Shown: piece after piece, positions 15,747-22,091 of the stretch
Layout of the letters: each line of letters starts with the position of its first letter
Position numbering within the stretch: the stretch's first letter is position 1
Source: 2-02-FULL-43-11-A sp964477065
Lineage (GTDB): Bacteria > Patescibacteriota > Microgenomatia > UBA1406 > HO2-37-13b
Direction: 5' to 3'
DNA: 22,091 nucleotides
Assembly: GCA_964477065.1 (NCBI GenBank)
Contig: CAYZCU010000014.1
Location: forward strand, 1-22,091
Program-made: the position numbers and the translations under genes
Notes under the pieces: generated by a model
Told to the model about the DNA's origin: nothing
Database searches by the model: none
The model's input: only the letters and a program-made list of their open reading frames with translations

Positions 15747-16878
15747 AGAAAATCCAATATCTGCGACATGGCTTTTGCTCACGTATGTCCTTTTTTTGAT
15801 GTGCGCAACAATCTACTCATACTCATTGATTGACCCGAATCTGACATTACTGAACTCGCATTATTGGGAGACTTTCAGAAATGCTTCCGTACAATTTGGG
15901 TATCTTAATCGCCATGATGCATGGCTCACCTACATCGTGCTTATTGTTCTCGCATTTTTTCTTCACAGAAGAATTCAGAAACATCTCCCTATCAGCCCAA
16001 TCAAGCTTGCATGTATAACTGCAGGCATCACTGTTTTTGCCTACCCATATGCTTCCCACGATCTTTTTAATTATATATTTGACGCACATATTTTTACTCA
16101 CTACGGCATGAATCCCTATGTGCATGTAGCGGGCAATTTTCCGACAGACCCATGGATACGATTTATGCATTGGACTCACCGAACCTATCCCTACGGGCCA
16201 ACATTCTTGCCCATAACACTTCTCGTCTCATTTTTATCCTTCAACAAACTCATCTTGAACTTTCTTTTTTTTAAAGGTCTCTTTGCTCTTGCCTATCTCG
16301 GCAGTGTTTGGCACCTTACCCGCATGAAAAAATCATGGGGCATGTATATGGCTACGCATCCCCTTATCATTTTTGAAGGGCTAGTGAATGCACACAATGA
16401 TATGCTTGCGGTGTATTTTGGTCTTGCTGGAATCGCGTTGCTGTATCATGAGCTCCATAGAAGTAAAAGAATCTGGTCTCGATGCATGCTTATGATCTCA
16501 GCTGGCATCAAATACTTCACCCTGCCAACTCTCATCATCCAAAAGCCACAATCAGGGAAGCAACATATTGGGACATACGGTGCATATGCAGGGGTTATAG
16601 CACTTATTGCCTATGTATCCGTAACAAGCGCGCTTCAACCGTGGTACTTTCTGAATCTATTCCTATTTATCCCGTACTTTAAGCGGGACATCGAAGTAAT
16701 TGATATCTTTATGATGGGACTTTTACTCTCATACTTCCCCCTCATTCGCTATGGATCATGGGATCGAGTTGACGGACTTGACTTAAAATTACTCGTCCTG
16801 ACAGCCTTTACGACACTCAACGTAGTATGGATTATAGCTAAAAAACTCAAACGTCTACCGCCCTCTCAGGTAGTTTAA
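15736..16878 (+). CDS. GT87/MptAB-like membrane mannosyltransferase (GT-C)
   Basis: Protein of 380 aa with about ten membrane helices. The segment 'YASHDLFNYIFDAHIFTHYGMNPYVH' after the second or third helix matches the acidic outer loop of polyprenol-phosphate-dependent mannosyltransferases (GT87, DUF2029, MptA/B type). YPYGP and 'NAHNDMLAVYFGLAG' are further blocks of this group. It is expected to use polyprenyl-phosphate mannose on the outer face, likely extending a mannan-like glycan. It starts 11 nt inside the end of the ArnT-like gene without a Shine-Dalgarno sequence, so it should share that transcript and be coupled. Its 3' end overlaps the convergent GT2 gene by 24 nt. The family is clear; the sugar is inferred. 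Confidence 0.8.
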   Translation: MKSKENPISATWLLLTYVLFLMCATIYSYSLIDPNLTLLNSHYWETFRNASVQFGYLNRHDAWLTYIVLIVLAFFLHRRIQKHLPISPIKLACITAGITVFAYPYASHDLFNYIFDAHIFTHYGMNPYVHVAGNFPTDPWIRFMHWTHRTYPYGPTFLPITLLVSFLSFNKLILNFLFFKGLFALAYLGSVWHLTRMKKSWGMYMATHPLIIFEGLVNAHNDMLAVYFGLAGIALLYHELHRSKRIWSRCMLMISAGIKYFTLPTLIIQKPQSGKQHIGTYGAYAGVIALIAYVSVTSALQPWYFLNLFLFIPYFKRDIEVIDIFMMGLLLSYFPLIRYGSWDRVDGLDLKLLVLTAFTTLNVVWIIAKKLKRLPPSQVV

Positions 16879-17664
16879 GAGCAGATGCGCCTTCGTTCGC
16901 AACGGTGCATACCGAAGCCCAAATTTCACAACGTTACGGCGCTGATATGCTTGATGTAGTTTTGAACCCGATCCTCCTGTTGATTGAGAATTTTTATGCC
17001 AGATACGAATATGATAGTCATAAAAAAGTCGAAGCCCTGCCTGTTTAATCTGCTGGCACCAATCAGCATCTTCAAAGTACAAAAAATATGTGCCATCCAT
17101 TTTGCCAGCCTTATCAATGAGCTTTGAATCAAACATCATCAAACACCCTGTGATAAAACCTGTCTCTTCAACTCGATCAAACTGACCAGTATCAACATCA
17201 TCGACTCCTCTGTGATGTGCCTGGGCATGATTCCAATCAATATCCCCACCTGCATACCAGAGCACATTCCCGCGGTCTTTGTCTGTATAGCGTGATGCGT
17301 GGTATTCATTTCCAGGATAATAATAAATTTTTCCACCGATGAGGGATTGAGGATGCTCATGAATGCTGGACTTTGCACAGGCAACTGTTGTTGTATCAAA
17401 AGCCACATCATCATTGACAAACATAAATTGATCCAACCCATCAGCACGGGCACACTCATAGCCGACATTTAATCCATGTGCATAGCCTTTATTGTCAGCA
17501 TGTATCCGCAAAGCATAGGATGGGAGCTTGAGATCTTGCATCTCCGGGGAGACATCAATGACATACACACGAAAATCAGGATCCGTCTGATGGTCAAGAG
17601 TCTGGAAAAACTCTGTTAAATGCTCATATTTCTTGTAGACAACAGTAATGATTGCAAGAGGCAT
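16855..17664 (-). CDS. Glycosyltransferase family 2 (WbbL/rhamnosyltransferase-like)
   Basis: Protein of 269 aa. It has 'IITVVYKKYEHLTEF' at the N terminus, YVIDVSPE (34-41), 'NKGYAHGLNVGYECA', FVNDDVAF with Asp85-Asp86 at the metal site, 'TGCLMMFDSKLIDKAGKMD' and YFLYFEDADWC, where the Glu-Asp pair is the catalytic base region. This is the usual order for WbbL-like rhamnosyl- or galactofuranosyltransferases. Single-gene unit with a very strong promoter: TGGTATAAT ends 6 nt before the ATG. It is divergent from the PIG-V-like gene (61-nt gap) and convergent with the GT87-like gene (24-nt overlap). Acceptor unknown. Confidence 0.88.
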   Translation of the reverse strand: MPLAIITVVYKKYEHLTEFFQTLDHQTDPDFRVYVIDVSPEMQDLKLPSYALRIHADNKGYAHGLNVGYECARADGLDQFMFVNDDVAFDTTTVACAKSSIHEHPQSLIGGKIYYYPGNEYHASRYTDKDRGNVLWYAGGDIDWNHAQAHHRGVDDVDTGQFDRVEETGFITGCLMMFDSKLIDKAGKMDGTYFLYFEDADWCQQIKQAGLRLFYDYHIRIWHKNSQSTGGSGSKLHQAYQRRNVVKFGLRYAPLRTKAHLLLNYLRGR

Positions 17665-17670
17665 AGATTG

Positions 17671-17679
17671 ATTATACCA
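17671..17679 (-). promoter_or_regulatory. Extended -10 leaderless promoter of the WbbL-like gene
   Basis: Minus strand TGGTATAAT, a perfect extended -10, followed by CAATCT (6 nt) and the ATG at 17664. No good -35, consistent with an extended -10 promoter. It shares a 61-bp divergent region with the next promoter. Confidence 0.75.
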
Positions 17680-17710
17680 TTCTCATCGAGAGTACCTTCT
17701 TTGTGAAACA

Positions 17711-17719
17711 TGGTACACT
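17711..17719 (+). promoter_or_regulatory. Extended -10 leaderless promoter of the PIG-V-like gene
   Basis: TGGTACACT (TGn extension plus TACACT, 4 of 6, fitting TANNNT), then TAAGCT (6 nt) and the ATG at 17726. No clear -35. Confidence 0.6.
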
Positions 17720-17725
17720 TAAGCT

Positions 17726-18883
17726 ATGATACGTTTGCCTTTTCAAGCTCGATTCCAAACGCCACCGCATCCGTACCTTCGCGTGATACTGATATCTCTT
17801 CTCCCCATACTTATTCTGTATATTCCGTTCATATTTCAGCTCAAACACATCTTTTTTTTAACTGTGCACGATACAGGATTTGTCAATATTCTTCGAAACT
17901 GGGATGGTCCACATTATATTGTCATAGCACGAACATTTTATGACATACCCGCGATTGAAAAGCTCCTTTTTACATCCATACCTGCGACGTATTACCCAGC
18001 GCATTTTCCTCTCTATCCCCTAGCCATTTCACTCGTGGCACCTGTGCTCGGCTATTTTCATGCTGGGCTTGCAGTTAATCTACTTTTTGGCGTCTTGCTT
18101 AACATCCTTTTTTATACAGTTGCTAAGAAACACACAAACCATCCTTTGTTTTTGACGCTTGTTTTTACACTATTTCCCGGCCGTTTTTTTATCACCCGTG
18201 CAATACTTGCCCCAGAAACCATGATGGTTTTCTTCATGCTTCTGGCACTCGTACTTTGGGAAGAGAGAAAATATTTTTCAAGCTCAGTGTATGGAAGTTT
18301 AGGGATGCTTTCAAAAGTAAAAGCAGGATTTCTTTTCCCTGCCTTTATGGCAGAGCGCATTGAGGCATATCTGCTCCATCGGCACCGTGTGGATATGCGA
18401 GCATTGTGGAGCGTTATGATACCGTTGACCTTTGGGGGATTATGTCTGTATTACTATTTTCAAACAGGAGATTTTTTTGCATTTTTCAATGCAGAGAAAG
18501 GAAATAATTTATTTGTCACGTTTCCATTTGCACAATTTAACTCTGCTTCCGTGTGGGCTGGTACTGCGTGGCTTGAAGATGTGGTCTTTTATTTTGCAGG
18601 CATGTTTGCCCTCTTGATGACCCTTGCACAGTCAAAGACGAATCGCTCATGGTTTTATTTCGTCCTTTTCTATAGTGCATTCCTTGTGTTTGTCCCACAG
18701 CGAGACATCACACGATTTGCCTATCCAATGTATCCGTTGTTTCTGTTGACGTTTGAAAAATTCTTTACATCAAAAGCGTGGAAGTATGCTTTTATTCTTC
18801 TGATTCCTGCGATCTATCTGTACACATGGAATTTTATACTCCAGAATCAAGCTCCTATAGCTAACCTTGCGCCATTTTTATAA
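17726..18883 (+). CDS. PIG-V-like membrane mannosyltransferase (GT-C, GT76-like)
   Basis: Protein of 385 aa with eight to ten membrane helices. After TM1 comes 'NWDGPHYIVIA' (Trp59-Asp60-Gly61) and, about 25 residues on, 'YYPAHFPLYPL'. Together these are the signature of the PIG-V family, the second GPI mannosyltransferase in eukaryotes, which uses dolichyl-phosphate mannose. Bacterial relatives are thought to use polyprenyl-phosphate mannose on the outer face. The start is fixed by TGGTACACT 6 nt upstream. Single-gene unit whose stop codon overlaps the stop of the convergent GT2 gene in a shared TTATAA. Several annotations label such genes only as hypothetical membrane proteins, so the exact reaction is inferred. 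Confidence 0.8.
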   Translation: MIRLPFQARFQTPPHPYLRVILISLLPILILYIPFIFQLKHIFFLTVHDTGFVNILRNWDGPHYIVIARTFYDIPAIEKLLFTSIPATYYPAHFPLYPLAISLVAPVLGYFHAGLAVNLLFGVLLNILFYTVAKKHTNHPLFLTLVFTLFPGRFFITRAILAPETMMVFFMLLALVLWEERKYFSSSVYGSLGMLSKVKAGFLFPAFMAERIEAYLLHRHRVDMRALWSVMIPLTFGGLCLYYYFQTGDFFAFFNAEKGNNLFVTFPFAQFNSASVWAGTAWLEDVVFYFAGMFALLMTLAQSKTNRSWFYFVLFYSAFLVFVPQRDITRFAYPMYPLFLLTFEKFFTSKAWKYAFILLIPAIYLYTWNFILQNQAPIANLAPFL

Positions 18884-19777
18884 TCGCTTCAGAAGAGCAG
18901 ATTTTATCTTCGAAATTGGATCCGTCACAATCTTTTTGACAGCTGACCAATGCGAGACCTCACTCAGTGCATGAGTAAAAAACTGGGATGGCATATGCGC
19001 TATCTCCTTTTCAGTGACCTCAGGATACCCTTTCATTTCCCAATAATAAACTGCTACTTGAAAATAGTAAAAGAACTGTGAAAAAGCCATGACAAATCCA
19101 TGTGCACCATCCCGGTAGCCATCATCTGCAAAAAAGCGACTCACAAATTCAGACATTCCTTTGCGAAGCCCGTGCATAAGAGTAAAGTCTTCATGGCGAC
19201 GAATGTAGCCTTCAGCTTCGGCACGTGCATAGCGGTGGGATTTTTCGAGATAGGAATCATACGAAAGATAATTATGATGTTCGATAGCATACTCTTCTTG
19301 AGCTGGGACGACGAGCTCAACCCCTTTAAGCTCCGGTTGTGAATGAATCTGTGAACTCCATCGGGCAGATGACTTTTTGAAAAAGCGGACCTGATAATCT
19401 GGCCACCAACGGGAATGACGCATCCACTTCCCAAGAATGATATTTTTACGAGGGATTCGTGCATAATCAATCTGGTCTGCAGAGTCCTGGAGGTACGTCT
19501 TTAAAGCACGTGGCACAATCTCATCAGGATCAAGTAGCAGTATCCATGCATGTGATGCCTCATCAATCAGCTTTTGCCTAATCAACTCAATGTACGGTAC
19601 GGGCTTCGACTGTTTCAGGATGCGAACAGAAGCAAACTTCGCGACATATGAGCGCATAGCATCAGTCATACCCAGATCTGCAACGATGCATTCATCAACA
19701 CAGTCTATCAATGATTGAAGAGATTTCTTGTATGTCTCCTCTTCATTTTTTATTGCAATTATGCCTGTTATTTTCAT
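18878..19777 (-). CDS. Glycosyltransferase family 2, WaaE/KdtX-like paralogue with altered motif
   Basis: Protein of 299 aa of the same branch as the gene at 11970-12737. It has 'GIIAIKNEEETYKKSLQSL', DPDE at 83-86 as metal site, 'ILGKWMRHSRWWPDYQVRFF' and QIHSQPELKG. The usual D-x-x-S-T-D nucleotide-binding motif is changed to ADLGMTD (33-39): the first Asp and the TD are kept but the Ser is lost. The extra 40 residues at the C terminus are helical and basic. It is the last gene of a unit with the flippase and the PTPS-related gene, starting 3 nt after the flippase stop with no Shine-Dalgarno sequence. Probably active, because the metal-binding residues remain, but the donor may differ from that of the paralogue. 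Confidence 0.85.
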   Translation of the reverse strand: MKITGIIAIKNEEETYKKSLQSLIDCVDECIVADLGMTDAMRSYVAKFASVRILKQSKPVPYIELIRQKLIDEASHAWILLLDPDEIVPRALKTYLQDSADQIDYARIPRKNIILGKWMRHSRWWPDYQVRFFKKSSARWSSQIHSQPELKGVELVVPAQEEYAIEHHNYLSYDSYLEKSHRYARAEAEGYIRRHEDFTLMHGLRKGMSEFVSRFFADDGYRDGAHGFVMAFSQFFYYFQVAVYYWEMKGYPEVTEKEIAHMPSQFFTHALSEVSHWSAVKKIVTDPISKIKSALLKRL

Positions 19778-19780
19778 ATG

Positions 19781-21247
19781 TTATGCATTTCTATTCATAA
19801 TTGGATCAAGAATTTCTCGCGCTTCACTGATGAGGTCTTCCCCAAAAAGTAGTCGCAAAATACCATAATAGGTTACCATACCTGCTCCGATGACAAGAGG
19901 AATGATCCACACGCCCGTTGAGGCGAAGATGATGCGTGCACCATACAGCACACCGACCATACCCAGACCAGACACAAGATACCGCGTCACAATGCCGAGG
20001 AAATCAAATGCAATAAAGGTTCGTGCTTTGAGCAAAACGATGATAAATGTCAACGAAAGTATCAGCACGGTCAACGGAAATCCAAACATACCAAATGCTT
20101 TACTCAGTGGAATAAGGAGCAACCACGTTGACACTGTCCAGAAAACCATAAATCCCAGTGATAATTTGATCTTGCCAATACCATTGAAATAATTGATAAA
20201 TGGATTTGAATAGCCAGAGAATAATGACGAGGCGACAAATATATAAAATATTGGCAATGCTGGTCGCCATTTTTCATATTTGGGCAGTAATTCAACAATC
20301 AGTGGCATGAGCATCATCATGCCTAAACAAGCAGGGATCATAATCATGCTCTGATATTTTAAGATGCGTTCCATTACTGATTTTTGCTTGTCAGGCTCTG
20401 ATTGAATGCGCGAAAAAAGTGGAAAGACAACGCGATTGATGTTATCCATGATAATACGCAGACTACTTTCAGCCCACTTTTTTGCCCAGCCAATATATCC
20501 CAATGCACTAAAGCCAATAAGTTTTCCTAAAAATAGATTGACCAGCTCATCTTTGATAATTGCGAGAAACGACATAGATTGAAAGGGAACGCCGTACGAC
20601 AATAGATCTTTCAAGCTCGTACGGACAATCCCGATGCGTGGCATCCACGGAGAAATGATATACACAGCAATCAAGCCGATACATGATCGCAACAAGACCC
20701 CATATGCAAAGCTGAGGAGACCATACCCATGCATTGCGCATATGATGACGGTTATATAGAAGCACGTATTTTCAATGATTTGCACGAGCACAATTTTGTC
20801 AAACCGCACTGCCCGTTCGAGAAAGACTGAGGGGATTGTCTTAAGAGATGAGATAAAAAAACCAAACAAAAGTGTCCAATAGAGAAACCTTCCATCAGCA
20901 TTGAGCCCATAGAATCGCATAATTGGGGCTGTCAAAACATAGCCGATTACAACGATGGAAATGATGAGAAGTTGCTGGACAGTAAACGCTGTCTTAACAT
21001 CTTCAGATCGCACATGTTCACGCTGAATCAGTGATGCAGCAAGTCCGATATCTGAAAAATAATTAAGAAGTGAAATGATCGAAAGGACAGTTATGTAGAT
21101 GCCAAATATTTGTGGGGACAAATAAATCGTTAAAATAACATTTGCAAAAAATCCCAGCATTGCTGAGTACCCACTTTGAAAAAAAAGACTCATCGCACTG
21201 ATGATGCTTTTGCGTTTTAATACCTCTGATTCCATTTTTTCAGACAT
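19781..21247 (-). CDS. Wzx/MOP-superfamily polysaccharide flippase
   Basis: Protein of 488 aa with 12 to 14 membrane helices. It follows the polysaccharide transporter family (Wzx/RfbX, MOP exporter superfamily) from the N-terminal 'SGYSAMLGFFANVILTIYLSPQIFGIY' to 'DIGLAASLIQREHV' and the second-half 'FSGYSNPFINYFNGIGK'. It would move an undecaprenyl-linked oligosaccharide made by the cytosolic GT2/GT4 enzymes to the outer face. I took the ATG at 21247, which overlaps the upstream gene by 31 nt; the in-frame ATG at 21235 is an alternative. AGGA lies 2 nt before 21247, too close for a normal Shine-Dalgarno sequence, and no convincing -10 is present, so coupling to the upstream gene is likely. 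Confidence 0.87.
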   Translation of the reverse strand: MSEKMESEVLKRKSIISAMSLFFQSGYSAMLGFFANVILTIYLSPQIFGIYITVLSIISLLNYFSDIGLAASLIQREHVRSEDVKTAFTVQQLLIISIVVIGYVLTAPIMRFYGLNADGRFLYWTLLFGFFISSLKTIPSVFLERAVRFDKIVLVQIIENTCFYITVIICAMHGYGLLSFAYGVLLRSCIGLIAVYIISPWMPRIGIVRTSLKDLLSYGVPFQSMSFLAIIKDELVNLFLGKLIGFSALGYIGWAKKWAESSLRIIMDNINRVVFPLFSRIQSEPDKQKSVMERILKYQSMIMIPACLGMMMLMPLIVELLPKYEKWRPALPIFYIFVASSLFSGYSNPFINYFNGIGKIKLSLGFMVFWTVSTWLLLIPLSKAFGMFGFPLTVLILSLTFIIVLLKARTFIAFDFLGIVTRYLVSGLGMVGVLYGARIIFASTGVWIIPLVIGAGMVTYYGILRLLFGEDLISEAREILDPIMNRNA

Positions 21248-22091
21248 AATCCTACTAATACTACACCAGTCATCAGGGAAATAGCATTTGACATCTTTTC
21301 CAGTGGTGTTTGCATGTACTCAATATCAACAAATGTTTTGATCGCATCTGAGGTGAAGTATGGCCTGCCTAGATCATCGATGCGGTGGGGAGATACAACA
21401 GCATTATCTATCAATATAGTCCAATACGGGGCCATATGTATGTCCAGGTAAAAATCTTTGGATGTTGTCGCTCCCGTATATGAGAATGGCTGGCTATCAA
21501 GTGGGATGACCTCTCCACCATCAAGAGGGATTATTTTGTCTTGTGCAAGGCCTTCAGGCGTCTCCTGGAGCTTCAACCACGCGGTGAGATTGACTGATGC
21601 TGGAATATATTCTGGGACTTGATAGGCTACTTTATTCTGAATGTAATCTTTGCTGAGATACGTATCGAGAAACTCTTGTACAGACCATTGGGCATCAGGA
21701 TTTGGGGTAAAAAAAGGAATGGCAAGGTAGACACTAGCTCCAACAATAAGAATACTCAGTGTCAGACTCACATAAGGACGCGTGACTTGGGCTATCAAAT
21801 AGCCTCCAAAATATGCTCCAGCGAAAACGACAAAAACCAAGAATCGCCAGGGGAATTGAAAGACATCTAGAGCTGGAAGTGCCTTCCAAAAAAATATTGA
21901 ATAGGATGATGTTAAAAAAAGACTTCCCAAACCCAGAATGAGTATCCCTGCCTGTTGAATCGTGCGCGCATCAGGCATAGTCCCTCGCACTGACTGAATA
22001 AAACGTATCCCCCACCAACCAACACCAGCTATTCCAAGTAGAATGAGTATTTTACCCAGTTGAAAGGACATCCCATCTGCGCATCCCTGTG
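21217..22091 (-). CDS. C-terminal part of a PTPS-related/YfhO-like large membrane protein
   Basis: The frame is open to the right edge of the window, giving 291 codons plus a stop; an ATG at 22071 exists but the reading continues upstream without a stop. About four membrane helices at the N-terminal side include 'ALDVFQFPWRFLVF', a motif I associate with the membrane family annotated as 6-pyruvoyl-tetrahydropterin synthase related. Then comes an outer domain of about 125 residues rich in beta strands (from 'FTPNPDAQWSVQEF' to 'FVDIEYMQTP') and a last helix near the C terminus ('AISLMTGVVLVGLCL'). Such proteins are large putative GT-C-like membrane enzymes of unknown activity, often found next to flippases. 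The end overlaps the flippase gene by 31 nt. Partial, so the N-terminal catalytic-type loop cannot be checked. Confidence 0.65.
   Translation of the reverse strand, partial: QGCADGMSFQLGKILILLGIAGVGWWGIRFIQSVRGTMPDARTIQQAGILILGLGSLFLTSSYSIFFWKALPALDVFQFPWRFLVFVVFAGAYFGGYLIAQVTRPYVSLTLSILIVGASVYLAIPFFTPNPDAQWSVQEFLDTYLSKDYIQNKVAYQVPEYIPASVNLTAWLKLQETPEGLAQDKIIPLDGGEVIPLDSQPFSYTGATTSKDFYLDIHMAPYWTILIDNAVVSPHRIDDLGRPYFTSDAIKTFVDIEYMQTPLEKMSNAISLMTGVVLVGLCLKKWNQRY

Noticed and set aside
17692..17716. GTACC/GGTAC inverted repeat in the divergent region as an operator
   Set aside because: Only five bases per arm and overlapping the -10; too short to support without comparison to related genomes.
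1..22091. tRNA, rRNA, CRISPR arrays, insertion sequences, attachment sites
   Set aside because: No cloverleaf-like sequence, repeat-spacer pattern, transposase or terminal repeat was seen on reading; the window is almost fully coding, with no gene-free stretch over 300 nt.

Overview
The window looks like part of a bacterial chromosome, most likely from the Candidate Phyla Radiation (Patescibacteria). That placement is inferred from a short RpoB (1074 aa), an unusual RpoC clamp insertion, unusual residues in the rifampicin region of RpoB, very tight gene packing, almost no Shine-Dalgarno sequences and a large set of small glycosyltransferases. No rRNA or other marker is present to confirm it. 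The standard code fits: rpoB and the visible part of rpoC read through without an internal TGA. Of the 17 visible stop codons I count 10 TAA, 6 TAG and 1 TGA.

Left part (1-7649, all minus strand): rpoC (3' end outside the window) and rpoB form a pair separated by 9 nt. Their transcript appears to start from a near-consensus sigma70 promoter (TTGACA-N17-TAGAAT, 7026-7054) and to carry a leader of about 95 nt with two hairpins, the second followed by a U-rich run. Upstream lies a two-gene unit of small single-span membrane proteins (DUF948-like and YtxH-like) whose genes overlap by 17 nt. rplJ and rplL are not upstream of rpoB.

Right part (7732-22091): a surface-glycan locus with genes on both strands. 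It holds an unknown 117-aa protein, a polyprenyl-phosphate-sugar synthase fused to a GtrA domain (DPM1 type), a CPBP membrane protease, five cytosolic-type glycosyltransferases (four GT2, one GT4), four polytopic GT-C type transferases (two PMT/ArnT-like, one GT87/MptAB-like, one PIG-V-like), a Wzx/MOP-type flippase, and the C-terminal part of a large PTPS-related/YfhO-like membrane protein. A coherent reading is that the DPM1-type enzyme makes polyprenyl-phosphate mannose (or another hexose), which the GT-C enzymes use on the outer face of the membrane, while the cytosolic enzymes build a lipid-linked oligosaccharide that the flippase exports. No nucleotide-sugar synthesis, Wzy polymerase or ligase gene was recognised.

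The most striking signal is in the gene starts. At eight transcription-unit starts a -10 hexamer (seven fit TANNNT; the eighth is GACAAT) ends exactly 6 nt (once 7 nt) before the ATG, so the transcripts should begin at the start codon and be leaderless. Downstream genes start by overlap or within a few nt and have no Shine-Dalgarno sequence. This pattern also decides several starts and reveals a head-to-head pair at 14262-14315 in which each leaderless message should begin inside the other's coding sequence. The three convergent pairs have no intergenic space at all (1-nt gap, 24-nt overlap, 6-nt overlap through a shared TTATAA).
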